Source: Manduca sexta
Taxonomy: Eukaryota; Arthropoda; Insecta; Lepidoptera; Sphingidae
Assembly: GCF_014839805.1 (NCBI RefSeq)
Contig: NC_051126.1
Span: forward strand, 2,984,609 to 3,048,608
Length of the DNA: 64,000 nt
Reading direction: 5' to 3'
Each line of letters starts with the position of its first letter. Position 1 is the first letter of the stretch. Below the pieces are notes generated by a model, which ran no database searches, had not been told where the DNA came from, and saw nothing but the letters and a program-made list of their open reading frames with translations. The position numbers and the translations under genes are program-made. Shown one piece after another: positions 12,585 through 25,600 of the stretch.

Positions 12585-15500
12585 ATTTAATTTCTAAGTA
12601 TCGATACCGTCGTGACGTCACTAGCCAGTTGTGATGTCTGTCTGTTGGTCGTTCCCACCGTGTCATTGATACGTGATTCATATGATTATCGAACTTCAGA
12701 CTGAAGATTTTTATGTAAATACGGCGTATACAAGCAAGAACGACTGATAAGGTGTAGTCACAACAAACGAACGAGCGCGTTGTTTATAAACTTTTTCAAA
12801 ACAGTGTTTCATTCGAGCTTTCAACCGGAAGAATATGGCGGTCGTCAAAATAGCGGCAGCAGTGTAGTGACTTGTAAAACACCTCATAGTCCAGGACCAG
12901 ACTTCTTTAAAAAGATATTATTTTTATAAATATATAGATTATTTTATTTATTTATTCAAAATCCACAGCCCTTAATACTAGAGTGACACAATCTGATAGA
13001 CATGTTAAGGTCAATAACGTATTTACATTTTGTTTACTACACGTTTAAATAACGTTTAGACTTAATAAGCAAGGTTGGGCAATCCTCAAACGATGAAAGA
13101 GTATTAAAAAAATAATCCCCAAAAGACGAGACAGGTAAGTAAATATCTCGCCTTTTGGAAAATGCCACGAGTGTGTATAACAGTGTCTACCCACTTCGTC
13201 TATGCGAATTGTGTTCATTGCTATGCAGCGCTATGAAATAATTGAAGCTGTTAGGGTTTCCCCGCAATTATAACCGTTTAAACAATGCAGTAAGTCGTAA
13301 TATGCATCATACATTTCTGTACTTTCCAAAAATAACTATAAAATTATTTTCCACCCAAACACGTGTGGTTACAATGTTTAATTGCACTACTAAATATCCT
13401 TCAAGTGGCGAAAGAAACAAAGTCTCTGTACATTATTACATGAGTAGTAAATGTTAATTTACAAAGAGACATCTTCGTAATCAAAGTATATGTAAAAAAG
13501 CATATTTTTTACGACCAAACTTAATCACGATAAAATGGAAACTTTTAATCAATAACCTGATCCTTTTTTTTAACGAATAATGACACCAAACCAATTTCCG
13601 CAAGACATTATGCAATTGACAAGCGAACCTTACTCGCACCTAACATGTACTACGGTAACTTTACCAGATGAAGAGCTACAAATTGTAACTTTGCCAACAG
13701 ATACAATCATGACCAACATAAAGTTGCGAGCCAATCGGCCAAACAAATAAGGATTAACTGCGCATTGAAACTTAGCATTATAAAAAGAACTGAAAGCGGT
13801 GTATCGATCGCGTCCGGTTATTCCTCGGAGTGTTACCGACTTCCCGGAACCGGTGCGATGTTCGCGACGTTGGGTGAAATCGTAAAAATGCTCCCGCCAA
13901 TAAACGCGACCCACAGTTCTTTATTTGAAACTTCAATCGGTCTTCTTACTTTGTCTGTGAGATGAACGGAATTCAGCGATTTGAAATCAATGTTGTCTAT
14001 TTTGCCCATACAAAAAAAAATTATATTCGATTCTAAAAACAAAAGTTTCTTAGAAACGTTCTTTCCTATCACATCATGGGCCAGATTACCTCTCAAACCT
14101 TTAGATCTAGAGTACATGCCCTCAACGTACAACGAAAAAATGACTTACGCCATAATTACGATACACGGATACAGACTTCACAACATCCTATAAATACTGA
14201 ATATAACCTTCATTCGATACATTAGAAGCAGTACACGCAAAAATACCATCAGCTATTGATCAAACGTAAATGAGGGTGAACGGGGGACTTCGAAACCAAT
14301 AAAAGTCGCCCCATAGTACAACGTACAAAGGTAACATTATCAAGATGACGATAGCTTCGTTCCGATGATCTTGATAACATTGGCGCGGGGACCGATACGA
14401 TGCTCGTTCAATTCAACTGGGCTGTGTGCCATCAATACTAGGTATTATAAAATGATGCCTATTGCATTTGAAATAGGACTGCTTTTAAAATGTACAGAGA
14501 ATACATTTGAACAGTAATATTTTAAATGCAATGGTGTTTGGGTTTTCAGTATATTTAAACGTGTATTCACGTCACATGTTCATTCATTGTGTGCTATAGA
14601 AAGTCTGGTGACTGAATTTTAAAACAGTAACAGAGGTTTCTGAATTTTGTGAGAGCTATCAGGTAATTGGGTCACTGGATGGTAATTGATAAAAGACCAT
14701 AAATATTCACAGTATCGGAGGAGTACTCCGTCGTTGACTTTTGTGGTTGAAATAGACTCTTTCAATCGTAATTCCGACTATTGGATAACAGTCGTATATT
14801 GTCATGATGAAGCTTTTTGCGCACTGATATCAATGTAGTGGTATTTTGAACCCTATTTTATTCTATTTAAATCTAATTATCGTTTGACGTATATCGCATA
14901 ACTTGGCACAGTTGCAATCTTCGTTTGTCTGAAATACGAATGTGTATAGCGGGCACTTAGCAATAAGCCGTAGCAAAGATAGTGAAAGAGTAAAACAACC
15001 AATCAATAAAGTCCTGTATTAAACTAAGTCTTAAATGGACACCCACAATAACGCCCTTTATCCCCGAAGAGAAAGGCAGATGCGCAACGACCGCACCCAC
15101 ACTTTGTCGAGGTTATATCTGCCTATTGTGTGATAGGGAGCGAGCCCATCGCGATATTATTGAACACGAATGTGATCAACCACGGGTAATTACCCCCCGA
15201 GGCAGTTCTTGCTCGCTCAGTCTCAACAGAAAATGCACGCCCATGCACGTGGGACATTTGTCGCGGCCCCAGGCACGCAGTTAAATGTGTATACCTCATG
15301 GTTGCCAAATTCAAATTGAGGCCTATGAGGGCTCGCGAACATGTCCTGGCCTTCTCCCCTCCGCCTATCCTAAGAAGGTTCCTTCCCCTTCCCCACACTT
15401 CCTTCCCCAGATATGGTGATATGCGAGGAATCCCAACTTTCCTCTAGTGGATTCCAGTATCCTCTTCGTAGGTTTTTCCCGGAATTGACTGCGTGGTTCG

Positions 15501-15700
15501 ACACCCAAAATAACTACGGGTAACTTATCCACTTACAAAATTCTATTGACGTACATAAGAATCGAATTCTGTACCTTTAGTTTCACATCACATATCCACC
15601 ACCATTCCCATCGGACAATTGTAAGATTTGTGATAAATAAATATTTATTTTTAAATGCAATTCAACCCTTCACTGGCAGGCGATGTGCCATCGTACAAAA
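12585..15700. other. No gene supported; frames open on both strands at 13.6-14.2 kb
   Basis: Between 13630 and 14193, frames on both strands overlap (94, 99, 66 and 70 residues). None has a recognised motif. A 10-bp inverted repeat lies at 14337-14346/14368-14377. The 15120-15500 stretch is GC-richer and looks like decayed transposon DNA, class unknown. Confidence 0.4.
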
Positions 15701-15839
15701 CGTTTAGACACGTCTGGGCCGATTTAGCCTCACAGCTGGGCACGCGTGGTCTATATCCGGCGTGGGGTTAACGCCCGTGGCCTTGCCGTGGCTCAAATGA
15801 CCGACAACCCTGCACGCTGGCCTTGAGACGTGTCAAAAC
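15701..15839. repeat. Imperfect inverted repeat, about 22-bp ends
   Basis: CGTTTAGACACGTCT at 15701-15715 pairs with AGACGTGTCAAAACG at 15826-15839, with an adjacent GGGCC/GGCC match. The interior is GC-rich compared with its surroundings. It could be a small MITE or a structured RNA; neither is shown. Confidence 0.4.
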
Positions 15840-16169
15840 GAATGTTAAGAAAGGAAGGGTCTAAGGGTTGTTATAAATTAATAAAGGATTACCGATTTAA
15901 CCGTGCCGGGCCCGTGATTATCCTACTATATTTACATGTGGAAAATTGACTCATTACATAATGACTAATTACGGAAATTGTCCAGAATTAAACAAACATC
16001 AAAAGCAACAAATATAGAAAAATATTTAAATGAATATTATCTGCAAATAAATAAACTTTGAACTCTCAAACCACTTGATAAAAACATCCTCATAATGTAT
16101 ACATTTCGTACTGTATACAAATGATGTATCTATACCTAATATATGGAAATGAGTCAATATTTATGTATA

Positions 16170-16472
16170 ATAATAAATAATATCAACCCTGTATTATATG
16201 CTGTCCCACTGTTGGGCATAGGCCCAACCTCCTCCTCTACTACTGAGAGGGATTAGGCCTTAGTCCAGCACGCTGGCCTAGTGCGGATTGGCCGACTTCA
16301 CACATCCTGCAATTCCTATAGTAAACTTCTGAGGTATGCAGGTTTCCTCACGATAATTCGCTAAGAATGCACACGTAATTTTAGAAAAGTCAGAGGTGTG
16401 TGCCCTTGGGATTTGAACCTGCGGACATTCGTCTTGGCAGTCCGTGCCACGCCCAACTAGGCTATCGCCATT
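16170..16472 (-). mobile_element. tRNA-derived SINE, near full length
   Basis: On the minus strand, the A box (TAGCCTAGTTGG, 16464-16453) and the B box (GGTTCAAATCC, 16419-16409) form the tRNA-related head. The body and the CTCTCAGTAGTAGAGGAGG tail region follow, then an AT-rich TAA repeat at the 3' end. It is non-coding and would be pol III transcribed, mobilised by a LINE in trans. The 142-residue minus frame across it is incidental. Other copies: 60377, 46110, 43846 and 50953. Confidence 0.85.
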
Positions 16473-18123
16473 TTTTATTATATTTATTAATTTATGTACC
16501 TTCGATGCTAAACCGCTAACACTATAATGATGATAATTACTAAATAAGTAGATAGTGTAAAATGTAAAGATGACTACACTTCTAATTATCCCGGAAAATA
16601 CGCACAGACCGAGCCGCGGACAAATGCTACCAGGTTTATGATGTAAACAAATAAACTCACCACAAGTGGAGGTGCACACGCGACTCCAACCTGGAACAAA
16701 GCGCATGATTCATTGCAGAGTATTGCGTGTAAATTACAAAAGAAGTAAATTAATAACTGTACTAATTTGCACACGGACGTTTGTAAAAATATTTGATTGC
16801 TTTTAGATAATATAAAACGTTTATAGACGAAAATTGACACATAAATACGCATACAAGATATATGAGACTAAAGAACACAGGAGTTTTATTCTAGGAAGTT
16901 AATTCACGCGGGTGAGGCCGACAAAAAAATTATCTGCCTGGTAAAATTGTTACCACTAACCGGCTGACGGTGCCCGATAACTCACCTTTTAAATCGGCGG
17001 AATTACAAAAATGTAATTTTGGACACGGTTCCTCGCGTAAATAAGATGAGCTCTTAAAATGATCTTTTCAAAATTCATCTCCTTGCAAAGTTATTCAGAT
17101 GCTACAGAAAATCCCTATGGCTACAAACAACAATTCCAATACATTGTTTTTAATCAGATTATAAACTGTATTTGCGGTTCTTCTGAACAAGAATAAATTA
17201 ATAATGTCAATAAAATGTTTGTTTTGAAATTAATTTCCGTTTTCGCGGTTTTGATCGCGAATATAATAAACGCTTAATTATAATGTGCAACAATAGCGTC
17301 CTAGCATTATTGTCTATACATTATGTTTAGGTAACTACAAAAATAACTAACATTTATTGAGGGTAACAACAACTGGATGCAGTCATGTCGATTGGATCTG
17401 ATCAATATTGCCAGAGTTTATTTAGCACGTTGAAACAAACAAATATTTCAATTTTATATATCTTTCTCTTTATACTTTACATCCAAAGACTACCTCCCAA
17501 TGTCTTATTTACAATAGTATTGCCAAATACCATTACAAAAAATAACCCATCGTAAGCCTGAACGACTTGAACGACAAACATCTTGCCCAGAATCAACACG
17601 ACAAATGCAATCCACAATACATCCAATAAACTATGTAAGTCTGTATTCCTCACAACGCGGTTTATTAATATTATAATGTTATTACAGAAAGTCGCGGCCG
17701 GGGTCGAAGTGCACGTCAAGGCAATACAAACAACCTCACGGGTCGACGGCCCTTCACGTCGTAACACGGTTGTACCCTAGTAGTACGTTATCGGACGTTT
17801 TAACAACTGTAGAAATTAACCGAACGGTAATTACTATTCTAACCACGATGATGTAGTGTCTGGAAGCTTTTTTATTAAACCAAGGTAACAATACATTGTA
17901 TTCCAAATAAAATATTGAACGTCGCGTCCTTCAAGTTGCCAGAATTATGGCGCGTCTTATTATATGTCTAACGACTCACCAAACCCCAGTATACACCTCG
18001 AACAATGAGTAAAAACTTTTAACACTAATTAAAAAAAAAATGATTCTCATTCTGCTCACATAACACTTCTGTATACTCCAAACGTCGACAGAAATTTACA
18101 GTGGTAAAAAACATAATTTCTGG

Positions 18124-18561
18124 ATGATGGTTTCTAAGCATGAGTGCCATCTTTGTCTTATGACTAATCATGTGAAAAAAGCAATTACTTATAATAAAAT
18201 CACATCACATAGTCACATGACACATACCAAACTCCACAACACCAAATCAAACCAGTCATGCAATTCATTTAATCAAAAACACGCGACCGTTCCGACCGAC
18301 AAAAAGAACATAAAAACCAAAGCAAAAGAGAATACCACTTTTCCGCCGTCATCACAATTACTTTTTTACAATACAGTCGAAAACGAAATTGATTTTAAAT
18401 ATTCCACCGTTCTTGCTTCGGTACAAATTGTTTATTCAAGATACGGTCGGACCTTCGCAACGGCTGTCTGTGGGGCAGTTTCTGTGGGTATATGTATTTT
18501 TATGTTTACTGCTCTTTTTTGTATTTTGGTTTTAGTATCATATGTTATAACATTGATTTAA
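18124..18561 (+). CDS. Unrecognised 145-codon frame with C-terminal membrane segment
   Basis: The first 85 residues are polar and rich in His, Lys, Asn and Thr. The last 35 or so are strongly hydrophobic (about residues 109-145, including VSVGICIFMFTALF), as in a tail-anchored protein. No family recognised. A frame this long is only mildly unexpected by chance in AT-rich DNA of this size. There is no upstream or downstream gene context. Confidence 0.15.
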   Translation: MMVSKHECHLCLMTNHVKKAITYNKITSHSHMTHTKLHNTKSNQSCNSFNQKHATVPTDKKNIKTKAKENTTFPPSSQLLFYNTVENEIDFKYSTVLASVQIVYSRYGRTFATAVCGAVSVGICIFMFTALFCILVLVSYVITLI

Positions 18562-21474
18562 GAAATCTATAAATAATAAAACTGTTACTTGAATTAGTCC
18601 ACAAACTAAATATAAATAAAAACATAGAAAATGAACTGCAGCCTTGTAACGAATAGCAATAGAACCTAGAGTCTAGACTATTGTAAGAGTAAAAACGAAG
18701 GCTACAAACAATTCAAAAATGTTACGAAACGTATATTAAGTTAAATTATAAGCTATTGTGCAGATTAACAAGTATTGACAAAGAAATATATTATTTAAAA
18801 AAAATGGAAAGCTGCAGCTTTTTGTATATTGCACCAGAGTAGCAACGTCACTAATCATAAAAAGATAGAAATAGCGTATGCAGTGGTAAATTAGACGGTT
18901 TAAAAACGAATTAAGCCCGTCCAATCTGAAGATGCGGAATTAAAAAAAAATCAAAGGAATGATTGTAATACATCGTTATATCACTAGGGACGTTACAATA
19001 GTATAAAGACTCAACTAGAACTTAAACAGTAGGACCTAGCAATACAAGAAATTGTCATTTACACGGCGCTCATTATCCTAAAACTAGAAATGTTAAGCTC
19101 AATGGACAGGCTTCAAAATTTTTATCCTAACTAAGCCTGATATACTTATGTCATGTTATGCACGCACGATTCAATCAGCAAGCAGTTTTAATATTTAACG
19201 AGGTGCTGCAGCGCGGCCATCGATTCAGTATCGATTACTGGGCACCTCAACAATCGCAGCTGTTGCGGTTTCCCCAACACTGACTGTGCACACCGAACCG
19301 TGCTATGAGATAAAAAGCCCTACGGTTACTAATTTATTGTATATCTTAGTGTTCCTAATGCTATTATTACAGTATGATAGTATTTGAGTCTTTGAGATAT
19401 TACATATTACATGCATGATGAGAAGCGGAAAGGAAAATCTAAGCAACGCCTTTGATGCTCGAACCGGAACAATGTTTATGAAAACTTCGGATCACATGAT
19501 TTATATGCTCTTAAAAAGAAATTAACAACAAAAGATTTAAACAAGTCGTAGTGAAAACTTGGCGGCAGTCCTGTTAAGATCGAGGCACGAAGAGGACGGC
19601 TGACAGGATATTCTCTGAACAAGGCCAAGGCGAGTGGGGAAGTGATTACGAGGGGTCGACCTCAGGATCTACGTCAACTAAATCGTTTACATCCTGATCT
19701 GGCCTGTCTTCCAGCTGGTGGAAAAAACAAAATATAATAAACTTAGAAATCAATTATTACCATATTGTTGTTTATAGAACAAAGGTATATGTCTAAGTAA
19801 TATGATTCACAGCAATGCAGCATCCTGCGACAAATAAACATTATCGTGTGGGAAAATCTAGGCTTACTGTATACGTTGGGCTGAATTTAGAATAAAAAAG
19901 AAAGTCATCGTTTTTGCTCGGGAGACAAACGGTAATGAAGTTTCAAACAAAGAAACACTGGCTGAATTTCGTTTAAAACTTTAGAAACGGAAATAAAGGA
20001 CCACCCAAACCCTGAAACAGAACTTTTCCTTCATCACAACGTCGCATTGCAGTCGCTGAGGTAAATTGATTCAAGACAGCGGAACGTGGAGCGCATAGCC
20101 GGGCTCGGTGTGACCGACGCCCGGAATCCATTGTCAGCGCGGGCCAATTACATTGCGCAAACTTTTTGCATCGACCGTTCTAATGGCGCCACAGACCACG
20201 TGAACCGGCAAAAACTTGTTGAACCAAAACTCACTTTAGATAATAATTGCAAAATGGGACTAGAGAAAATATTGTAAAACGCAACTCAGTTGACGCCTTG
20301 GGAATTTTATTTTCACGTCATTGAGCAAAAAGGTACATCTTACAAATGATACTTTTTGAACACACTGCGTATAATCCCATTCTCTAAAATCTACTCTGTC
20401 GTATTCCTGTTCAATAAAAGTAATCTTGTTACGATTGCTGTGTGCGTATTTCTACTTCAGTTACCGAACATTACCGAAGGGTTAAATTGATTGCGTTCAG
20501 CAAGTCATTCCAAACATGCAATTTCAACTCGTCTGCATCGCCTCTGCGAATCAAATTGGAACCGGCGAGCAGATGTACACGGAATCAATCCCGGTACACT
20601 AAGAAAACGCACAGGACCACTCGAGCGACCAAAAAATTTGGAAGCAGATGGGAAAGGAACTGGTTCGTGGCATGGTTCGATCTTTTCCGGCAGTTGGCGT
20701 CTTTCAAATACAATAAGAAATACTGGGCTGAGACGAAATATGAGAGATTCAATTCCCTCAAAAGGATATCATTGGAGCTTGATAAATATTTTTACGTGTT
20801 ATAGTGTTATGCAACTTAATACTCGTTTTTCAAATGGGATAGGGAATCAAAAATACTGACCCCTGAGTGTGTTTTGGTACATGATGTTAATAGTTGGATA
20901 CTTGAAATGTTGTCCATGGGCCGAACTCATCGTTATCTGCAAGTGATGCATTTGTTGGTTATTCAAACCTCTGTAATGTTGATAATGCGTGTGAAGTTAA
21001 TTTACATACAAACAAGACAATAATGAACTAATAACATTTTATTATTATTTCCATTTGAATCCATTTTCATTAATTAGACAGCCTAAAACCTAACATGCCA
21101 AAGTGCCGTGCATAGTTAAGTATTATCCAGAGATTTGTAATTCAAACTAACGCTTTGTTATATAATTAGCTACTGCCAAGCAAGTGATATAGCCATCTCG
21201 TCATTTAGTTCCACAAAAAATACTCTTGGACGCGTGCTCACTAGCTCTTCACGTTAAGATATCTATTGCAATTCAATTTCACTGCCTTTTCAACAACTAC
21301 AAAAACCGCACCCTCATTACCGGCTCCCATTAACGACTAAATCACAAACAATTCGCAACTTTTCGTTCACAATGGCATTCTTTTATTCATTTTTTACTTT
21401 CAAAACTGAATACGACAATGGTGGCCGAAACTGGGCGACCATCGGTCCGTCAGTCAGGCGACCTCATTCCATCA

Positions 21475-21555
21475 GTCCAGGTGATCTGTTGCTAGAGTTT
21501 AGAGCTGACAAGTTGATGGATTACTCGGATATTGTTGCTAAAACTGGAGTGGCCA
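21475..21555 (+). CDS. Possible internal exon
   Basis: CATCAGTCCAG could be a splice acceptor and GGCCAGGTAACTGAG a donor. The enclosed frame reads GDLLLEFRADKLMDYSDIV and on to KTGVAR with unbiased composition. The same frame is open further upstream to an ATG at 21372. No homologue recognised. Confidence 0.12.
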
Positions 21556-22361
21556 GGTAACTGAGAACCTTTGTCCAATACGTTTCTTTAGAGAGTGATA
21601 GTAATTTATTACAATACTTTATTTAAAAAGTTAGTTTATCGTATGCAATCCGCCGGTCCATTTTTGCCGCCGAGCTCCAATATCTATTTCTATACCCAAT
21701 CGACTCTTGGCGTACTATTAATTAGACGTGTTTCGGAGCCAGCTCAAGAAACAAATTACCTTTACTATTTGTTTATTAAAATAAAACATTAATTATATCC
21801 TTGGTTTGTATAAAAACCACTGGACTTATTAATGTTTTAACATGCAAATGCAGTACCATAACGCGATATTTGAAAAGTGTTGTTAGGAGCGTTCTCGAAA
21901 GGTTTTAGAAGCAACATGCATACCGAATTCGAGGACGGTTTAATTTTGAATGTCAGGAATAGTTAACACACTAAAATTATTAATTCTCAATCAGGGATAA
22001 GATCCTTGAACATCGATTTAATAGGCTAAATACGTTGTTTATTGTTTAACTAACAAAAATACAATGATTTCAATCTATTTGTAATAATGATTTTCTCACA
22101 CGTGTTCAAGATTTAAGATTTTATCCATCATAACTTCTATTGTAGGAACCAAACACGTACCAAGCTATACTAACGGATACACGAGTTCCACTTAGTGTTT
22201 AAAGTTAACATCCGATGGATATTGCGTGTGTTGCCGGTGGCCACCGCGCTACAGTTAATCAATTTCATGACTTACAGCCTACCACCCGCCGTCTACCCCC
22301 TTGTAGAATAACAACTGAAATACTTAAGTGATAGAGCGACGCCGTTCACTATTATGTATAT

Positions 22362-22393
22362 GGAATAACTTCAATAACGGAATAACTTCAATC
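22362..22393. repeat. Short tandem duplication, 17-bp unit
   Basis: GGAATAACTTCAATAAC is followed directly by GGAATAACTTCAATC. Two units only. Confidence 0.8.
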
Positions 22394-22484
22394 AATAGGT
22401 TGGTGGTAGGAAATTTATATGCGCCGCGATAATGACTACTGAACATAACGTGAAAAATCCGCGATAGTGGCTCACGTAAGTGTG

Positions 22485-22610
22485 TCACGATCCAGAATCG
22501 ACCTGTATATATTTGGTTTCAAACGGCCCGGCATAATTGTATCAACTGGCGAGGGGCAATCGTCTCTCGTCAGTCGACATTCTATTTAGACTCTACTTCA
22601 CTTACCAACA
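22485..22610 (-). mobile_element. Repeat family A fragment
   Basis: Shares the core CCCGGCATAATTGTATCAAC and TCTCGTCAGTCGACATTC with the copies at 33637, 47549, 50705 and 51290, here on the minus strand. Family class unknown. Confidence 0.7.
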
Positions 22611-25600
22611 GGAGCAGAGAAATGACTTTGCCGTGCCGAATAAAAATAGTACAAGTAATATGACAGAAAACCAGCCTGAAGTTAGACATTCCCAGCATTG
22701 AGATGGTCAGTAACATAACTCCAAACAAAAACACCCTCTAATCTCTATCACAGATGCTTAAAAACAACACAGGCAGGATAAAAAAGAACCATATTAAATT
22801 TACGCCACGTACATTCAGTCAAATATGGCCAAAAGCATTTATATTATAGGATGGAATGTGAGCGACGTAAATTCCGACGTAGAGCCAAAGCAAAGTTGTA
22901 AAGTCATTAAACCAAGCACGCGATAATACAAACTCGATACTATTTAATCACATAACATAAAAACCGGGGACCTTGAGTCAACCTTTTAATATTCTACATA
23001 AATGAAACATGTTCAAACTAAAATAAACAGAGATAGCCTAGTGGTTGTTGAACAAACTTTTAAAATAATTAAATCCTCTATTTTTAGAGCACGAAGCTCA
23101 CACATTAATTATCAAATTATCACTTTAGATGGCGACGAAATATACGTGTATCTAATTTAATAATTCTGTAACATAAATCTATGGTATTAAAGTCTATTAA
23201 TCTGCATTTCGTCTGAGTGGCTGAAAGACTAGCTCGTCGTAAACATAACCCGAGCCTAACAATATAATACGTTGTATTATTTATGTTAATAAGGTACATC
23301 GTCTCGGAACAATACCATTAATTTACCAACCAGACGAATAAATCTCCAACCTTGTAACAATTTTTCAAGTCCGTACTATATTATATAGCTCTCAGAATAT
23401 GAGCATTATCAACGTAACAAATAAAACTGAGATTCGTATCGCGTGTGTGAATTCCAAAAACGGCATTCAAACGTAAATCAATAAGAATATTGTTGAATTC
23501 ATGAGAAATTTAGATTTCGTTATAACTGACAAGCTTGTTTGCTTATTATATTTGGACCTTGTTTCATTCCTTACTAACTAACTCATGGATGCTAGTCATT
23601 GATTACTTACTTTAAAGAGCCTCCACTTCCTTCTTTACCTTCTCTACTACTGCGCCTTACTATAAATGCTAAAAAGCAAGCATAAAATACACCTTTAACA
23701 ATTAGTAACAAAATGAGTAAATTCACAAGATATCCTCATCACGTATAACTTAGAATTAGATATAGCAACACTAAAACATGAGATGCCTGTGTGAATAAGG
23801 TAGTTGACTACTTTTATTTTTTAATACATAAAGCAAAAATATATGTTGTTCAAAAATTAAAGATTTTTTTCAATATTTATTGCAATAATAAATTAGTTAG
23901 AAATCATTGATATTTAGTGGAAGAGGTAACTGTTAAATAACAATAATAGCAAACCGTGACGTACCAACTGTCACTGGCCATAAGGTTGTTTGCGTGGGAA
24001 AGAAATAGCGCGATAACTCCGACATGCCCACACATTTGCTCAAAACAATATTCCACATATGACTAATTGCTTCATTTTTCAACCAATAGATACTGATTAC
24101 ATAGAATTCCTTTTTCATATTATTTGCTGTTGTATATGTATATAATATAATGCACAAAATCCAAAATAGCAAACTACCCTATTCCCACAATGACTCAGTT
24201 CCACGCAATAACCTACATCAAACACACACCACCACAACACAAGCGTATATGTATACAATAAAATAATAAACCCATCACCAAACAACCAAATTCGGTTACA
24301 TCGGTAAAACAGCGTCCGCAACTATTGCGTACACTGAATTACAACAGCGGACCCACAGACCCAGCCTAGCAGGACAATAGATAGTTTGTATACAACTCTG
24401 TATACTGTATACATGACCATTGTGTGATACAATAATATTTGGCGGCTATTGTGGACTCCTTTAATGAACTCCGCCGGTTAAACAATAAGATGTATGTGGG
24501 ACATGCGACCGTATACAAGCAGACAGAAATGCCACAGAATAGTAATAGATATTGATACTATACATATAAATATATTAATAGGTACACAAAGTAATAAATG
24601 CATAAGCATTGCTTTCATTCTAACAATTATTTAATGAAAACAGTTCTATATTCCCGAAGAGTCATGAAGCGTCACTGCTCGTGTCCAAAACTTACATACC
24701 CACGAGGCTACGGGTCGAATATAAAACTACCTTTATTTAAAGTCGGTTAAAATACGTGCATTGCCGATACTGGCTCACAGGAGCTGCAGGCGTGTGTAGA
24801 AGCGGGATCGTCTCGTAATTATTTACAGTCATTTAGCAATAATCTGGGCCGAAGGGGTACCGTTCGGAGCACGTAACTGAATCAAGATAGTGCTATAAAC
24901 CTAAGGATTATAGCAACGACGGGTGAAGGATGTTTAGCAATATGCCAATACGTAATAAAACCTTACCAACTCGTACCTATTGTTACAGATCTAAAAAGGA
25001 TTATACAAGGATAACCAAGGAAGATGACACTTAAGTCATGTGATCGTGTTTATTGTTGACAATATTTCTTCATAAAACATTTTTAGTGTATTTTTTATTC
25101 TAAGAATACAAAGAGGAAAACTAAAGTCTTGGTTTAAGGATAAAAGTTATAAGAACAACAAAACCATTTTTGGTGCAACCAACGTTGCATATACAAATAA
25201 AGATGACTTCATCAGGTAATTAGAGTTTCATATAAAATAAAAACAAAATCATAATTGCTCTTATGCATGTCGTGTTTTTGTGTCCATCGAAACAGAAACG
25301 CCGGGTCGCATTATATTCACACGATAAAAAAAGCAATGAAACCGGTACAAATGCTGGCAATGTTTTTAAACGGAATATTCATGATCCTAAAATGTATTTT
25401 TGTAATTATGCACAACGATGAAAAATATGGCCATGGTAACAATCGCATTAAGATCCTTCGTATTGTGGGAATGAGGAACCACAATATTGATACACTATCA
25501 AATACACGTAACATATGGACTATTCATTTTATCATTTATAGATAGAACCAGTGACCTCTTGTTCGCAATCTGTATTAATTTATAACCTGAATGAATGTTT

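Larger units (their letters stand above)
16473..22484. other. No confident gene
   Basis: Holds the 145-codon frame at 18124 and the possible exon at 21475. Two overlapping unrecognised frames lie at 20442-20859 in different phases; both cannot be real and neither has motifs. A GC-richer patch lies at about 20085-20200. Confidence 0.45.

Noticed and set aside
13630..14193. Cluster of open frames on both strands
   Set aside because: Frames overlap on opposite strands and carry no recognised domain; local loss of stop codons by chance is enough.
16278..16706. 142-residue open frame on the minus strand
   Set aside because: It runs through the tRNA-derived SINE at 16170-16472, including its A and B boxes, so the coding appearance is incidental.
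20442..20859. Overlapping 120- and 122-codon frames
   Set aside because: They are in different phases over the same DNA, with no motif in either; at most one could be real and neither is supported.
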